A stretch of 64,000 nucleotides of DNA from Bacillus sp. DNRA2 (GCF_012843265.1 NZ_JABAIT010000003.1:124001-188000); one strand, 5' to 3'. Positions 1 to 10,092 are shown, counted from the stretch's first letter. The notes: a model not told the origin generated them from the letters alone. Program-made: numbers and translations.

Positions 1-1110
1 GATGCTCTAACCTTGCTTGAAAAGGAGAAAGGCATTTCTAGGGACGTTTTGATTGATGCGATTGAAGCAGCCCTTGTATCCGCTTATCGCCGGAATTTTA
101 ATCAAGCACAAAACGTTCGGATTGATCTTAATCTTGAAACAGGTTCTATGCGCGTTTTTGCACGTAAAGAAGTGGTTGAAGAAGTTTTTGACCCACGCTT
201 GGAAATTTCGATTGAAGAAGCACAACGGATTAATCCAAACTATCAAGAAGAAGACGTAGTGGAAATGGAAGTAACTCCAAAGGACTTTGGTCGTATTGCT
301 GCCCAAACTGCGAAGCAAGTAGTAACACAACGCGTTCGTGAAGCAGAACGTGGCATCATTTATTCCGAATTTATTGATCGTGAAGAAGACATTATGACCG
401 GAATCGTCCAACGTCAAGATGCGAAATTTATTTATGTTAGTCTCGGGAAAATTGAAGCAATTTTACCAGCTAATGAACAAATGCCGAATGAGCGTTATAA
501 GCCGCATGATCGCATAAAGGTATTTATTACAAAGGTTGAAAAAACAACTAAAGGTCCGCAAATTTTCGTATCACGAACACACCCTGGTTTGTTAAAGCGT
601 TTGTTTGAGATTGAAGTGCCGGAAATATATGATGGGACAGTAGAAATTAAATCGGTTGCCCGTGAAGCGGGAGATCGTTCTAAAATCTCTGTTCACTCAG
701 ATAATCCTGAAGTTGATCCAGTCGGCTCATGTGTTGGACCAAAGGGAACACGGGTTCAAGCGATTGTAAACGAGTTAAAAGGCGAAAAAATCGATATTGT
801 CAAATGGTCAAATGATCCAGTTGTGTTTGTAGCAAATGCATTAAGCCCTTCTAAAGTGCTCGACGTACATGTTAATGAAAATGACAAAGCAACAACAGTG
901 GTTGTTCCAGATTATCAGCTTTCATTAGCAATTGGAAAACGAGGTCAAAATGCTCGTTTAGCTGCAAAATTAACTGGTTGGAAAATTGACATTAAATCTG
1001 AGACAGAGGCAAGAGAAAAAGGAATTTATCCGCGTGAAGAAGCACTGTTGACTTATACGCCAGACGACGATGATGATTCCGATTTTGATTTTGCAGATGA
1101 TTTGGATTAA
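1..1110 (+). CDS. nusA: Transcription elongation/termination factor NusA (5' end cut by window edge)
   Basis: NusA binds RNA polymerase and nascent RNA and controls pausing, intrinsic termination and antitermination. The frame is open from base 1, and 369 residues are visible. By comparison with B. subtilis NusA as I recall it, only about six N-terminal residues lie outside the window. Seen in order: N-terminal polymerase-binding domain, S1 domain (around DIMTGIVQRQDAKFIYVSLG), KH1 and KH2 (VGPKGTRVQAIV; SLAIGKRGQNARLAAKLTGW), then a very acidic tail rich in Asp. It is the first visible gene of the nusA-rnpM-ylxQ-infB-ylxP-rbfA operon, with an 11-17 bp gap to the next gene. Identity is certain; the true start is not visible. 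Confidence 0.97.
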   Translation, partial: DALTLLEKEKGISRDVLIDAIEAALVSAYRRNFNQAQNVRIDLNLETGSMRVFARKEVVEEVFDPRLEISIEEAQRINPNYQEEDVVEMEVTPKDFGRIAAQTAKQVVTQRVREAERGIIYSEFIDREEDIMTGIVQRQDAKFIYVSLGKIEAILPANEQMPNERYKPHDRIKVFITKVEKTTKGPQIFVSRTHPGLLKRLFEIEVPEIYDGTVEIKSVAREAGDRSKISVHSDNPEVDPVGSCVGPKGTRVQAIVNELKGEKIDIVKWSNDPVVFVANALSPSKVLDVHVNENDKATTVVVPDYQLSLAIGKRGQNARLAAKLTGWKIDIKSETEAREKGIYPREEALLTYTPDDDDDSDFDFADDLD

Positions 1111-1127
1111 ATAAGAGGTGAATGATC

Positions 1128-1409
1128 GTGAACAAACCTAAAAAAGTTCCGATGCGAAAATGCATTGCGACAGGTGAAATGAAGCCAAAAAAAGATCTCG
1201 TTCGCATCGTTCGCTCAAAGGAAGGCGAAGTTTCGATTGATCCAACCGGCAAAAAATCTGGTCGGGGAGCTTATCTTTCCAAAGAAAAAGAAGCTGTAAT
1301 ATTAGCCAAGAAGAGAAATATTTTAGCCAATCATTTACAAGTTTCTATTGATGATTCTTTATATGATGAGTTACTAGATTTGATCGAGAAGGAGAAACGA
1401 CTTTCCTAA
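1128..1409 (+). CDS. rnpM: RNase P modulator RnpM (YlxR)
   Basis: Small basic RNA-binding protein of the YlxR family. The B. subtilis protein has been reported to bind and modulate the RNase P RNA, hence RnpM. The family signature R-K-C-x-x-T-G-E is visible near the N-terminus, followed by a conserved GRGAYL motif. A GTG at 1128 is preferred over an ATG at 1122 because the AGAGGTG ribosome binding site (1114-1120) touches the ATG but sits seven bases from the GTG, and the product then aligns with known YlxR N-termini. The stop overlaps the ATG of ylxQ by one base, so the pair is translationally coupled. Confidence 0.93.
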   Translation: MNKPKKVPMRKCIATGEMKPKKDLVRIVRSKEGEVSIDPTGKKSGRGAYLSKEKEAVILAKKRNILANHLQVSIDDSLYDELLDLIEKEKRLS

Positions 1410-1711
1410 TGAACTCTAAATTGTGGATGTCATTACTTGGCTTAGCAAATCGAGCACGGAAAATTACATCTGGAGAAGAATTATCCGTCAAAGAAATTCG
1501 GAGTGGTAAAGCAAAACTTGTCTTATTAGCAGCGGATTCGTCCGCGAATACATCTAAAAAAATCACTGATAAATGTAATTCCTATCACGTTCCTTTGAAA
1601 ATCGTAGAAAATCGTTATTTATTGGGGAAAGCTATAGGAAAAGAGGCCCGCGTCGTGGTAACTGTATTAGACGAAGGATTTGCAAAAAAACTGCTTACAT
1701 TGCTCGATTAA
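1409..1711 (+). CDS. ylxQ: L7Ae-family RNA-binding protein YlxQ
   Basis: A 100-residue L7Ae/L30e/S12e-type protein predicted to bind kink-turn RNA. The fold signature is seen as [15 protein letters not shown] near the N-terminus, followed by [10 protein letters not shown] and the C-terminal [14 protein letters not shown]. Its start codon shares one base with the rnpM stop. The position between rnpM and infB is the standard Bacillus arrangement and points to a role in ribosome or RNase P related RNA biology, but its physiological RNA target is not known to me. Confidence 0.92.
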   Translation: MNSKLWMSLLGLANRARKITSGEELSVKEIRSGKAKLVLLAADSSANTSKKITDKCNSYHVPLKIVENRYLLGKAIGKEARVVVTVLDEGFAKKLLTLLD

Positions 1712-1730
1712 TTTTAGCGGGGGTGAAAGA

Positions 1731-3971
1731 ATGAGTAAAATACGCGTATACGAATATGCAAAAAAGCATAATGTGTCAAGCAAAGACATTATCGCTAAAC
1801 TAAAAGAAATGAATATAGAGGTAACAAACCATATGGCAACAATTGAGGACGAAACAGTTCAAAAGTTAGAAGGAATTTATAATTCAAACAAAGACACAAA
1901 ACCTGCACAAAAAAGCTCGAAGCCGCAAAGTTCACAGCAAATGGGGAACAAACAATCATCTAAACCACAAGGTAATAAACCACAGCCGCAAGTAGTTCCT
2001 AAAACGAAAGCAAGTGCGTTTGAAGATGATGATAAAAACGTGGCTCCTTCAAAAGTAGTGAAGGTTCAAAGTGGTCCACCGAAACGTGACAACAAACCAC
2101 AAGGCTTTCAAGCAAAAAATAAAAATAATAATAACAGAGGAAAATCAAATTTCCAAAATAGAGGTAAACAACAACAAACTCATCAAGCTCATCAGCAACA
2201 ACCGAGAAAAGAAAGAGAACTGCCTGCAAAGATTACTTTTACAGAGTCTTTAACAGTTGCAGAACTTGGTAAAAAGCTGCATCGTGAGCCATCTGAAATT
2301 ATTAAAAAGCTGTTTATGCTTGGTGTTATGGCGACCATCAACGTGGAACTAGATAAAGATTCAATTGAATTAATTTGTGGCGATTACGGGGTTGAGGTTG
2401 AAGAAGAAATTAAAATTGATACAACTGACCTCGAGGTTTATTTCACAGAAGATACTGCTGAAAACATGATCGAGAGACCATCAGTTGTAACGATTATGGG
2501 TCACGTTGACCATGGTAAAACGACGCTACTCGATTCTATCCGTCATACAAAGGTAACTGAAGGCGAAGCTGGCGGTATCACTCAGCATATCGGAGCTTAT
2601 CAGGTTGTTGAAAACGGAAAGAAAATTACTTTCCTTGATACTCCTGGACATGCTGCCTTCACAACGATGCGTGCTCGTGGTGCCAAAATTACTGATATCA
2701 CGATTCTAGTAGTTGCAGCAGATGATGGTGTTATGCCACAAACAGTTGAAGCGATTGCCCATGCCAAAGCAGCAGAGGTACCAATCATTGTTGCTGTTAA
2801 TAAAATGGATAAACCGGCTGCTAATCCAGACCGCGTTATGCAGGAATTAACAGAGCACGGTCTTGTCCCTGAAGCTTGGGGTGGAGAAACGATTTTCGTT
2901 CAGCTATCTGCAAAAACAGGCGAAGGAATTGACAATCTGCTTGAAATGATTCTATTAGTAAGCGAAGTAGAAGAATGGAAGGCAAATCCGAATCGCCATG
3001 CTATCGGAACTGTCATTGAAGCCCAGCTTGATAAAGGCCGTGGCTCAGTTGCGACATTATTAGTTCAAAACGGTACCTTAAAAATCGGTGACCCAATTGT
3101 TGTCGGAAACACTTTTGGCCGTGTGCGTGCTATGGTAAATGATAAAGGACGCCGCGTCAAAGAAGCAGGTCCATCAACACCAGTTGAAATTACTGGTTTA
3201 AATGATGTGCCTCAGGCCGGAGATCGCTTTGTTGTCTTTGATGATGAAAAAACAGCTCGTCAAATTGGGGAAGCTCGTGCTTCAGTAGCCCTTCAAGCAT
3301 CTCGTGGTGAAAAGACTCGCGTAAGTCTTGATAATTTGTTTGAACAAATGAAACAAGGCGAAATGAAAGATCTTAATGTCATCATTAAAGCCGACGTTCA
3401 AGGTTCAGCAGAAGCTCTTGCTGCATCGCTTATGAAAATTGACGTAGAAGGCGTAAATATTAAAATTATCCACCAAGCGGTTGGGGCCATTAATGAATCA
3501 GATGTTACGCTTGCTGCAGCATCTAATGCCATTGTCATTGGCTTTAACGTTCGCCCTGATGTTAATGCAAAGCGTGCTGCTGATGAAGAAAAGGTTGATG
3601 TTCGTCTGCACCGCATTATTTATAAAGTGATTGAAGAAATTGAAGCAGCAATGAAAGGGATGCTTGACCCTGAATACCAAGAAAAAATCATCGGACAAGC
3701 GACAGTTCGCCAAACCTTTAAAGTATCAAAAATTGGTACGATTGCTGGCTCATACGTTACCGATGGGAAAATTACGAGAGACAGTGGCGTTCGTGTCATT
3801 CGTAACGGTGTCGTAGTCTTTGAAGGTGAAATTGATGCGTTAAAACGTTTCAAGGACGATGTTAAAGAGGTAAGCCAAGGGTATGAATGTGGTATTACCG
3901 TTAAAAACTATAATGATTTGAAAGAAGAAGATGTAATCGAAGCATACATTATGGAAGAAGTGGAACGTTAA
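1731..3971 (+). CDS. infB: Translation initiation factor IF-2
   Basis: GTPase that brings initiator fMet-tRNA to the 30S subunit and promotes subunit joining. The product is 746 residues, slightly longer than the B. subtilis form because of a long low-complexity linker rich in Gln, Asn, Lys and Pro (about residues 55-175). The G1 motif GHVDHGKT begins at residue 257 and is followed by DTPGHAAF (G3) and NKMD (G4); domains II-IV follow. The ATG at 1731 has a strong GGGGGTGAAAG ribosome binding site and starts with [11 protein letters not shown] as expected. An in-frame ATG 51 bases upstream lies inside ylxQ and is rejected. The stop overlaps the ylxP start. Confidence 0.97.
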   Translation: MSKIRVYEYAKKHNVSSKDIIAKLKEMNIEVTNHMATIEDETVQKLEGIYNSNKDTKPAQKSSKPQSSQQMGNKQSSKPQGNKPQPQVVPKTKASAFEDDDKNVAPSKVVKVQSGPPKRDNKPQGFQAKNKNNNNRGKSNFQNRGKQQQTHQAHQQQPRKERELPAKITFTESLTVAELGKKLHREPSEIIKKLFMLGVMATINVELDKDSIELICGDYGVEVEEEIKIDTTDLEVYFTEDTAENMIERPSVVTIMGHVDHGKTTLLDSIRHTKVTEGEAGGITQHIGAYQVVENGKKITFLDTPGHAAFTTMRARGAKITDITILVVAADDGVMPQTVEAIAHAKAAEVPIIVAVNKMDKPAANPDRVMQELTEHGLVPEAWGGETIFVQLSAKTGEGIDNLLEMILLVSEVEEWKANPNRHAIGTVIEAQLDKGRGSVATLLVQNGTLKIGDPIVVGNTFGRVRAMVNDKGRRVKEAGPSTPVEITGLNDVPQAGDRFVVFDDEKTARQIGEARASVALQASRGEKTRVSLDNLFEQMKQGEMKDLNVIIKADVQGSAEALAASLMKIDVEGVNIKIIHQAVGAINESDVTLAAASNAIVIGFNVRPDVNAKRAADEEKVDVRLHRIIYKVIEEIEAAMKGMLDPEYQEKIIGQATVRQTFKVSKIGTIAGSYVTDGKITRDSGVRVIRNGVVVFEGEIDALKRFKDDVKEVSQGYECGITVKNYNDLKEEDVIEAYIMEEVER

Positions 3972-4252
3972 TGATAGTTGGCTTAGCCAATTGTGAATGC
4001 ATCATTTATGATGCTCATTCATTAAAAGAAAAACGAGCTGTACTTCTCCGAATTCTTTCAAGACTTAAACAAAAATACAATGTGTCTGTTGCAGAGGTTG
4101 ATTATCAGGATGTTTGGCAACGAACAAAAATTTCCATTGCTGCTGTTGCCTCTGCAAAGGTTGCAGTTGAAAAAGAGCTGCAAAATGCATTGCGGTTAAT
4201 CGATTCATTCCCAGAAATTGAACGAACCATAACCGATATAGAGTGGCTTTAA
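3971..4252 (+). CDS. ylxP: DUF503 protein YlxP
   Basis: A 93-residue protein of the YlxP/DUF503 family, recognised from [18 protein letters not shown] at the N-terminus and the C-terminal [11 protein letters not shown]. The family is nearly always between infB and rbfA, and a link to ribosome maturation is inferred from this context; no reaction is known to me. The ATG overlaps the infB TAA by one base. The gap to rbfA is 16 bp. Confidence 0.92.
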   Translation: MIVGLANCECIIYDAHSLKEKRAVLLRILSRLKQKYNVSVAEVDYQDVWQRTKISIAAVASAKVAVEKELQNALRLIDSFPEIERTITDIEWL

Positions 4253-4268
4253 TAATGAGGTGAAAAGC

Positions 4269-4637
4269 ATGAGCCTTAGAGCAAATCGTGTTGGAGAACA
4301 GATGAAAAAGGAGCTTGGCGATATTATCGGAAGAAAAATCAAGGATCCTCGGATCGGTTTTGTAACGGTAACTGACGTCGAAGTTTCTGGCGATCTCCAG
4401 CAAGCCAAGGTATTTATATCAGTATTAGGAGATGAAACGCAACGCGAAAATACGTTAAAAGGTCTCGCAAAAGCCAAAGGCTTTATTCGCACAGAGATCG
4501 GTCAACGGATTCGTTTGCGCAAAACTCCAGAGATTATTTTTGAGTTTGATGAATCAATCGATTACGGAAATCGAATTGAAACATTATTACACGAAATTCA
4601 CGAGGAAGATAAACAAAAGCATACAGACGGGGAATAA
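4269..4637 (+). CDS. rbfA: Ribosome-binding factor A
   Basis: RbfA binds the 30S subunit during late maturation, near the 5' helix of 16S rRNA, and is important at low temperature. The product is 122 residues with the KH-like core. Family motifs seen are [35 protein letters not shown] and [18 protein letters not shown]. The ATG at 4269 is chosen over an in-frame GTG at 4260 because the GAGGTGA ribosome binding site lies between them. A strong terminator follows directly, which separates it from truB. Confidence 0.95.
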   Translation: MSLRANRVGEQMKKELGDIIGRKIKDPRIGFVTVTDVEVSGDLQQAKVFISVLGDETQRENTLKGLAKAKGFIRTEIGQRIRLRKTPEIIFEFDESIDYGNRIETLLHEIHEEDKQKHTDGE

Positions 4638-4660
4638 TTGTTTACTCTTCCCAACACTAA

Positions 4661-4693
4661 GAAAGGCTGACTTCGTTTAAGTCAGCCTTTTTC
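4661..4693 (+). terminator. Rho-independent terminator after rbfA
   Basis: A 10-bp perfect stem AAAGGCTGAC / GTCAGCCTTT (4662-4671 and 4681-4690) with a 9-base loop is followed by more T. It closes the nusA-rbfA unit, which in B. subtilis runs on into truB, ribC and rpsO. Confidence 0.88.
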
Positions 4694-4712
4694 AAGTAAA
4701 AATTATGTTAAA

Positions 4713-4853
4713 GGAAGGTTGATTGGAACGGAGGGCGCGAAGACTCCTGCGGGAGTACGGGGCAGGGGAGACCCCACAGGCGCTTTAGCGCCGAGGAGGC
4801 TCCCCGCTACCGCCCGCGGAAAGCGAAGCGCCCGGAGTAGAAAACAACCTTCC
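4713..4853. repeat. Dispersed structured element, copy 1 (short form)
   Basis: This 141-bp GC-rich element begins with GGAAGGTTG and ends with the exact inverted copy CAACCTTCC. Its core (GACTCCTGCGGGAGTA, GAGACCCCACAGGCGC, GCGCCGAGGAGGCTC, GCGGAAAGCGAAGCGCC) is shared with copies at 18513-18696 and 32914-33097. It lacks the outer GGCTGTGTTAAA ends of those copies. Several internal hairpins are evident, for example GGCGC-TTTA-GCGCC. It fills most of the space between the rbfA terminator and truB. An open frame through it (4719-4922) is composition-driven and not a gene. Confidence 0.85.
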
Positions 4854-4882
4854 TCGAGCATTTTTAGTAAGGAGGCTTACAA

Positions 4883-5806
4883 ATGGAAGGAATTTTACCG
4901 CTCTATAAACCAACTGGATTAACCTCACACGATTGTATTTTTAAGCTGCGAAAAATCCTGCACATGAAACGAATTGGTCATACCGGAACACTCGACCCTG
5001 AAGTTGATGGAGTGCTTCCAATCTGTCTTGGTCGTGCAACAAAAGTAGCTGAGTACATAACCGATGCTGGGAAAACATATGAAGGTGAAGTGACGATTGG
5101 TTTTGCCACTACCACGGAAGATGCAACCGGTGAGACGGTGGCTGAAACAAAGCTTAATCGTACAGTGAGCCGAAATGAAATCCTGGATGTCCTAACATCA
5201 TTAACTGGTGAAATCACCCAGACACCACCCATGTATTCCGCTGTAAAAGTAAACGGGAAACGACTATATGAATATGCCAGACAAGGAATAGAAGTAGAAC
5301 GTCCATCGCGAAAAATAACGATATACTCGCTTGAATTACTAGACGATCGAGACGAATTTCAAGGAGATACGATAACGTTTCGGTTTCGAGTTGCCTGCAG
5401 CAAAGGGACATACGTCAGAACGTTAGCAGTAATGATTGGAGAAAAACTAGGCTTTCCGGCCCATATGTCCAAATTGACAAGAATCCAATCGGCAGCATTT
5501 ACGCTTGAAGACTGTTTTACTTTTGCGCAAATCGAGGAAATGGTCGCCAATGGAACCTTTATGAATGCGCTGAAACCTCTAGAAGTTGGGCTTTCTTATT
5601 TGCCGAAATTGTCTATAAATGATAAATTAGCAGAGAAAGTAAAAAACGGAGCAGTTTTGCCGATCCCAGCAAACTTCGCTGACGTAACAGGTCCAATTGT
5701 TATCGAAACGGAGCAAGGGAGAGCATTGGCAATCTACAAGCCACATTCGCAAAAACCGGGCATGATGAAGCCAGAAAAAGTTCTCCGTAACGATGCTGAG
5801 ATTTAG
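4883..5806 (+). CDS. truB: tRNA pseudouridine-55 synthase TruB
   Basis: Makes pseudouridine at position 55 in the T-loop of tRNAs. The 307 residues match the family length. The catalytic aspartate is Asp38 in RIGHTGTLDPEVDGVL, and the later motifs YSAVKVNGKRLYEYAR and CSKGTYVRTL are present. An AAGGAGG ribosome binding site lies 8 bases before the ATG. Upstream are the rbfA terminator and a dispersed repeat, so the gene needs read-through or its own promoter; I see no clear one. ribC follows after 26 bp and is probably co-transcribed. Confidence 0.96.
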   Translation: MEGILPLYKPTGLTSHDCIFKLRKILHMKRIGHTGTLDPEVDGVLPICLGRATKVAEYITDAGKTYEGEVTIGFATTTEDATGETVAETKLNRTVSRNEILDVLTSLTGEITQTPPMYSAVKVNGKRLYEYARQGIEVERPSRKITIYSLELLDDRDEFQGDTITFRFRVACSKGTYVRTLAVMIGEKLGFPAHMSKLTRIQSAAFTLEDCFTFAQIEEMVANGTFMNALKPLEVGLSYLPKLSINDKLAEKVKNGAVLPIPANFADVTGPIVIETEQGRALAIYKPHSQKPGMMKPEKVLRNDAEI

Positions 5807-5832
5807 GAAAGTTGTAGAAAAGGTGAGTTTTT

Positions 5833-6780
5833 GTGAAAGTTATTAAGATTAATCATCCTCATCAATATCAACCAGAAAGTTTTCCAAAAATGGCGATGGC
5901 ACTTGGTTATTTTGATGGGGTTCATTTAGGACATCAAAGTGTGATCAAGGAAGCAAAGGCAAAGGCTAATGAGTTTGGTTGGAAAAGCGCCGTTATGACC
6001 TTTGATCCACACCCATCCGTTGTACTTGGTAAAAGCGAGCAACGCGTAACTTATTTAACACCACTTGAGGATAAAATAGACATCATTAAAGAGTTAGGCA
6101 TTGACTTTTTGTTCATTGTTCATTTTACGACAGAGTTTGCCAGCCTTTTGCCCCAGGAATTTATTGATCAATACGTTATTGCTTTAAATGTAGGTCATGT
6201 AATCGCTGGTTTTGACTTTGCTTATGGGCGCATGGGTAAAGGGAATATGGAGACGATACCGTTCCATTCAAGAGGTCAATTTGGAGCAACAGTGGTACCG
6301 AAATTTGCCTTAGGTGAGGAAAAAGTAAGCACGACGCTGATTCGTACCGAGCTTAAAGTAGGAAACGTAGATCGCTTGCCAACATTATTGGGAAGATTTT
6401 ATACGACAACCGGAACGGTTGAACATGGAGAAAAGCGTGGCAGAACGATTGGGTTTCCGACGGCAAACATTGATGTCAGTGAAGATTATCTGCTTCCGCC
6501 AACCGGAGTTTATGCTGTCCGTTTAAAAATTGGTCAATCGTGGTATGCTGGAGTATGTAATCGAGGTTACAAACCGACGTTCCATCAGGAATTAAACAAG
6601 CAAACGATTGAGGTTCATCTGTTTGATTTTTCTGGGGATATATACGGTCAAATCGTAACGGTCGAATGGCATCTTCGCCTTCGCAGTGAGCAAAAATTCG
6701 CGGGAATACAAGAGCTTGTGACACAAATCGAACAGGATAAGCAAAATGCCCTTTCGTACTTTATGCACAATTCTATTTAG
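5833..6780 (+). CDS. ribC: Bifunctional riboflavin kinase / FAD synthetase
   Basis: Converts riboflavin to FMN and then FAD (RibF family, called RibC in Bacillus). The N-terminal adenylyltransferase domain shows ALGYFDGVHLGHQ and MTFDPHPS; AGFDFAYGRMGKG and TTLIRTEL follow. The C-terminal kinase domain shows GEKRGRTIGFPTANI, GVYAV and GVCNRGYKPTF. Start is a GTG with an AAGGTGAG site eight bases upstream. The length of 315 residues is normal. No FMN riboswitch is visible in the 26 bp gap behind truB. Confidence 0.95.
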   Translation: MKVIKINHPHQYQPESFPKMAMALGYFDGVHLGHQSVIKEAKAKANEFGWKSAVMTFDPHPSVVLGKSEQRVTYLTPLEDKIDIIKELGIDFLFIVHFTTEFASLLPQEFIDQYVIALNVGHVIAGFDFAYGRMGKGNMETIPFHSRGQFGATVVPKFALGEEKVSTTLIRTELKVGNVDRLPTLLGRFYTTTGTVEHGEKRGRTIGFPTANIDVSEDYLLPPTGVYAVRLKIGQSWYAGVCNRGYKPTFHQELNKQTIEVHLFDFSGDIYGQIVTVEWHLRLRSEQKFAGIQELVTQIEQDKQNALSYFMHNSI

Positions 6781-6783
6781 AAC

Positions 6784-6812
6784 TTGCTTTTTGTCAAAAA
6801 AAGATGTATTCT
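6784..6812 (+). promoter_or_regulatory. Possible SigA promoter for rpsO
   Basis: TTGCTT (6784-6789) and TATTCT (6807-6812) are separated by 17 bp, about 75 bases before the rpsO ribosome binding site. The match is only moderate. The resulting leader could hold the S15 autoregulatory site known in relatives, but I could not identify its fold by eye. Confidence 0.35.
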
Positions 6813-6888
6813 AATAAACGTATGACGAACCTTTGCTTGGCAATACGACTCACCGACGTTTGCTCAGTAATAGGGGATTATTAAATAG

Positions 6889-7170
<282 letters not shown>

Positions 7171-7177
7171 TCAACAG

Positions 7178-7204
7178 AAGCGGGATTTTTTCCCGCTTTT
7201 TTGT
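7178..7204 (+). terminator. Terminator after rpsO
   Basis: AAGCGGGA and TCCCGCTT pair around a short T loop and are followed by six T. It separates rpsO from pnpA. Confidence 0.88.
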
Positions 7205-7300
7205 TATTGTAAAATGCTTTATTATTTTAGGGAAATCCTGTAAATTATACATATTTTTACGGCTATTTTAAGGAACATAAATAATGGTCATAATAGTAAG

Positions 7301-7413
7301 AAAAGCGAAAGCGGCTTGGTAGGGGCGACAGGCACAAGACGATCCCTGCAGGAAATCCAGATTTCCGAAAGGGATTGGCTTGTGACCCGAGCCCCTAGCC
7401 GCTTGCGCTAGAC
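7301..7413. repeat. GCGGAAGCGG-type hairpin repeat (type B), copy 1
   Basis: The element starts with AAAGCGAAAGCGGCTTGG and folds back over its whole length: GGTAGGGGC pairs with GCCCCTA, GGCACAAG with CTTGTG, and CCCT..AAATC with TTTCC..AGGG. Related copies are at 9883-10002 and, inverted, at 36171-36312. It takes up the middle of the 443 bp between rpsO and pnpA. A weaker hairpin with a T-rich tail (about 7427-7461) follows; the rest of the gap is AT-rich with nothing recognised before the pnpA leader. Confidence 0.8.
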
Positions 7414-7571
7414 AACAAGAAAAGCGAAAGCTCACTTTACTTCGTGATTTAGCTTTTTCTTTTCATGTGCAAATATTCGCTTCGAGGGTAAAATCTCGAT
7501 TCACATAAAATAACTGCGATAATTACCTTTTGAAAGCAAAAGGATAATGATAATAGTAAAGGATAGGTCCT

Positions 7572-7592
7572 TACCACCATATTCTGGTGGTA
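7572..7592 (+). promoter_or_regulatory. Stem-loop directly before the pnpA ribosome binding site
   Basis: TACCACCA and TGGTGGTA form a perfect 8-bp stem with a 5-base loop, about 10 bases before the GAGAGGGG ribosome binding site of pnpA. PNPase genes in other bacteria are controlled through leader stem-loops; a similar role here is only inferred. Confidence 0.55.
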
Positions 7593-7614
7593 CTGGTAGA
7601 GAGGGGTAAAAAGT

Positions 7615-9735
7615 ATGGGTCAAGAAAAACAAGTATTTTCGATAAATTGGGCTGGCCGGACATTATCTGTAGAAATTGGACAACTTGCCAAACAAGCAAA
7701 TGGTGCGGCATTAGTTCGCTACGGTGATACAGTTGTGTTAAGCACAGCGACAGCATCAAAAGAGCCAAAGCCATTAGACTTCTTTCCGCTTACAGTTAAT
7801 TATGAAGAAAGACTATATGCGGTAGGAAAAATTCCGGGGGGCTTTATTAAACGGGAAGGTCGTCCAAGTGAAAAAGCCATTTTGGCGAGCCGTTTAATTG
7901 ACCGACCAATTCGTCCATTATTTGCTGACGGTTTCCGAAATGAAGTTCAAGTTGTCAGTATTGTCATGAGCGTGGATCAGGATTGTTCGTCTGAAATGGC
8001 AGCAATGTTTGGTTCTTCATTAGCGTTAAGCGTTTCCGATATTCCTTTTGAAGGGCCAATTGCGGGTGTTGTGGTTGGACGTGTCGAAGGTGAGTTTGTG
8101 ATCAATCCAACCGTAGAACAATCGGAAAAAAGCGATATGCATTTATCTGTTGCCGGAACAAAGGATGCCATCAACATGGTTGAAGCTGGTGCAAAGGAAG
8201 TACCAGAAGAGGTTATGCTTGAAGCCATTATGTTCGGCCATGAAGAAATCAAGCGTTTAATTGCTTTCCAAGAGGAAATTGTAGCCAAAGTCGCTAAAGA
8301 AAAAATTGAAATCACTTTATTTGAAGTTGATAAAGAGCTTGAAGCAGAAATTCGTGATTTAAGTGAGCAGGAAATGGTTGCTGCGATACAAGTTCAAGAA
8401 AAGCATGCTCGTGAGGCTGCGATTAAAGCTGTTAAGGAAAAGGTCCTTGCAAAGTATGTAGAAAGCGAAGCAGAAGCTGATGTACTTAAGCAAGTTAAGC
8501 AAATCCTTGATAAAATTGTTAAAGGTGAAGTTCGCCGTTTAATCACGGTCGAAAAGGTCCGTCCTGACGGTCGTAAACCAGATGAAATTCGCCCGTTATC
8601 CTCTGAAGTTGGCTTATTGCCACGTACTCATGGTTCAGGTCTTTTCACTCGTGGTCAAACACAAGCGTTAAGTATTTGTACACTTGGTGCCTTAGGTGAT
8701 GTGCAAATTTTAGATGGACTAGGAATTGAAGAGGAAAAACGCTTCATGCATCATTATAATTTCCCTAATTTCAGTGTTGGGGAAACTGGTCCAATGCGTG
8801 GACCTGGCCGTCGTGAAATTGGTCATGGAGCATTAGGTGAGCGTGCACTTGAACCGATTATTCCTGATGAAAAAGATTTCCCATATACTGTTCGTCTTGT
8901 TTCAGAGGTGCTTGAATCAAATGGTTCGACTTCACAGGCAAGTATTTGTGCAAGTACATTGGCGATGATGGATGCCGGTGTTCCGATTAAAGCGCCAGTT
9001 GCCGGAATTGCGATGGGACTTGTTAAATCAGGAGAGCATTATACAATCTTAACTGATATTCAAGGTATGGAAGACCATTTGGGTGATATGGACTTTAAAG
9101 TAGCAGGAACAGCTAAAGGTGTAACTGCGCTTCAAATGGATATAAAAATCGATGGTCTATCTCGTGAAATTTTAGAAGAAGCACTTCAACAAGCGAAAAA
9201 AGGTCGCATGCATATTCTCGAGTCAATGCTAAGTACAATTGCACAGCCTAAAGAAGAGCTTTCTAAATATGCACCAAAAATCTTAACCATTCATATTAAC
9301 CCAGACAAAATCCGTGATGTTATTGGACCAAGCGGTAAACAAATCAATAAGATTATTGAAGAAACTGGCGTAAAAATTGATATCGAGCAAGATGGAACAG
9401 TCTTCATTTCATCAACAAATGAAGAAATGAACCAAAAGGCGAAGAAGATTATTGAAGATATCGTTCGCGAAGTTGAAGTAGGACAAATGTACCTTGGTAA
9501 AGTAAAACGAATTGAAAAGTTTGGTTGCTTTGTGGAAATTTTTGCTGGTAAAGATGGCCTCGTTCACATTTCTGAGCTTGCTGAAGAACGAATTGGAAAA
9601 GTGGAGGACGTTGTTGCTATCGGTGACGAACTTCTCGTTAAAGTAACTGAAATCGATAAACAAGGTCGTGTCAACCTATCTCGCAAAGCTGTTCTCAAAG
9701 AACAACGCGAACAGAGAGAACAAGCACAACAATAA
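7615..9735 (+). CDS. pnpA: Polynucleotide phosphorylase
   Basis: 3'-to-5' phosphorolytic exoribonuclease and a major mRNA decay enzyme that works with RNase Y and RNase J. The product has 706 residues, matching B. subtilis (705). Two RNase PH domains are visible; the second holds the catalytic [10 protein letters not shown]. They are followed by a KH domain ([16 protein letters not shown]) and a C-terminal S1 domain ([28 protein letters not shown]). An ATG with a GAGAGGGG site gives the expected N-terminus. It is a single-gene unit between repeats. Confidence 0.97.
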   Translation: MGQEKQVFSINWAGRTLSVEIGQLAKQANGAALVRYGDTVVLSTATASKEPKPLDFFPLTVNYEERLYAVGKIPGGFIKREGRPSEKAILASRLIDRPIRPLFADGFRNEVQVVSIVMSVDQDCSSEMAAMFGSSLALSVSDIPFEGPIAGVVVGRVEGEFVINPTVEQSEKSDMHLSVAGTKDAINMVEAGAKEVPEEVMLEAIMFGHEEIKRLIAFQEEIVAKVAKEKIEITLFEVDKELEAEIRDLSEQEMVAAIQVQEKHAREAAIKAVKEKVLAKYVESEAEADVLKQVKQILDKIVKGEVRRLITVEKVRPDGRKPDEIRPLSSEVGLLPRTHGSGLFTRGQTQALSICTLGALGDVQILDGLGIEEEKRFMHHYNFPNFSVGETGPMRGPGRREIGHGALGERALEPIIPDEKDFPYTVRLVSEVLESNGSTSQASICASTLAMMDAGVPIKAPVAGIAMGLVKSGEHYTILTDIQGMEDHLGDMDFKVAGTAKGVTALQMDIKIDGLSREILEEALQQAKKGRMHILESMLSTIAQPKEELSKYAPKILTIHINPDKIRDVIGPSGKQINKIIEETGVKIDIEQDGTVFISSTNEEMNQKAKKIIEDIVREVEVGQMYLGKVKRIEKFGCFVEIFAGKDGLVHISELAEERIGKVEDVVAIGDELLVKVTEIDKQGRVNLSRKAVLKEQREQREQAQQ

Positions 9736-9882
9736 ATAAAAGCGGAAGCGACCGTTCAGCGGCGTATGGACTGGAGCACATCGACTGAGATAAAGGAAAC
9801 ACGAAGAGCGGAAGCGATTCGATGTTGACTTATCGTAGGGAGGTGGGCGAAGTCCACTAGACGCTGGTCGCTGGAGCTGGAT
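9736..9882. repeat. GCGGAAGCG-bordered repeat (type A)
   Basis: Starts AAAAGCGGAAGCGACCGTTCAG, holds a second internal GCGGAAGCG, and ends CGCTGGTCGCTGGAGCTGG, which can pair back with GCGACC near the start. A partial second copy (GCGGAAGCGACCGTTCAGC) lies at about 10006-10050. Together with the type B copy between them, these fill the pnpA-ylxY gap. I recall very similar sequences scattered in Bacillus genomes. No coding capacity. Confidence 0.75.
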
Positions 9883-10002
9883 AAATAAAAGCGGAAGCGG
9901 CTTGACCAGGAGCGACAGGCATAAGACGAATCACGCAAGAGATGATAATCTCTGGAGTGATTTGGCTTATGACCCCGAGCTCCTAGCCACTGGAGCTAGA
10001 TA
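9883..10002. repeat. GCGGAAGCGG-type hairpin repeat (type B), copy 2
   Basis: AAAGCGGAAGCGGCTTGACC opens a long fold-back: CAGGAGC pairs with GCTCCTAG, GGCATAAG with CTTATG, and AATCAC..AGAGAT with ATCTCT..GTGATT. It is flanked on both sides by the type A sequence, giving a nested arrangement A-B-A'. Confidence 0.8.
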
Positions 10003-10057
10003 AATAAAAGCGGAAGCGACCGTTCAGCGGCGTTTAGCCTTTCGCTAGATATAAACA

Positions 10058-10092
10058 TTGAAAAAGTCAGGGGCCTCCCTGGCTTTTTCAAG
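10058..10092. terminator. Bidirectional-looking terminator before ylxY
   Basis: TTGAAAAAGTCAGG and CCTGGCTTTTTCAA form a 14-bp stem with a short GC loop. It has U-rich arms on both strands and is the likely end of the pnpA transcript after the repeat block. Confidence 0.7.

Noticed and set aside
4719-4922. Open frame through the repeat element before truB
   Set aside because: It is Arg/Gly/Pro/Ala-rich because of the GC-rich repeat, lacks a ribosome binding site, overlaps truB in another frame, and is not kept open in the other copies.
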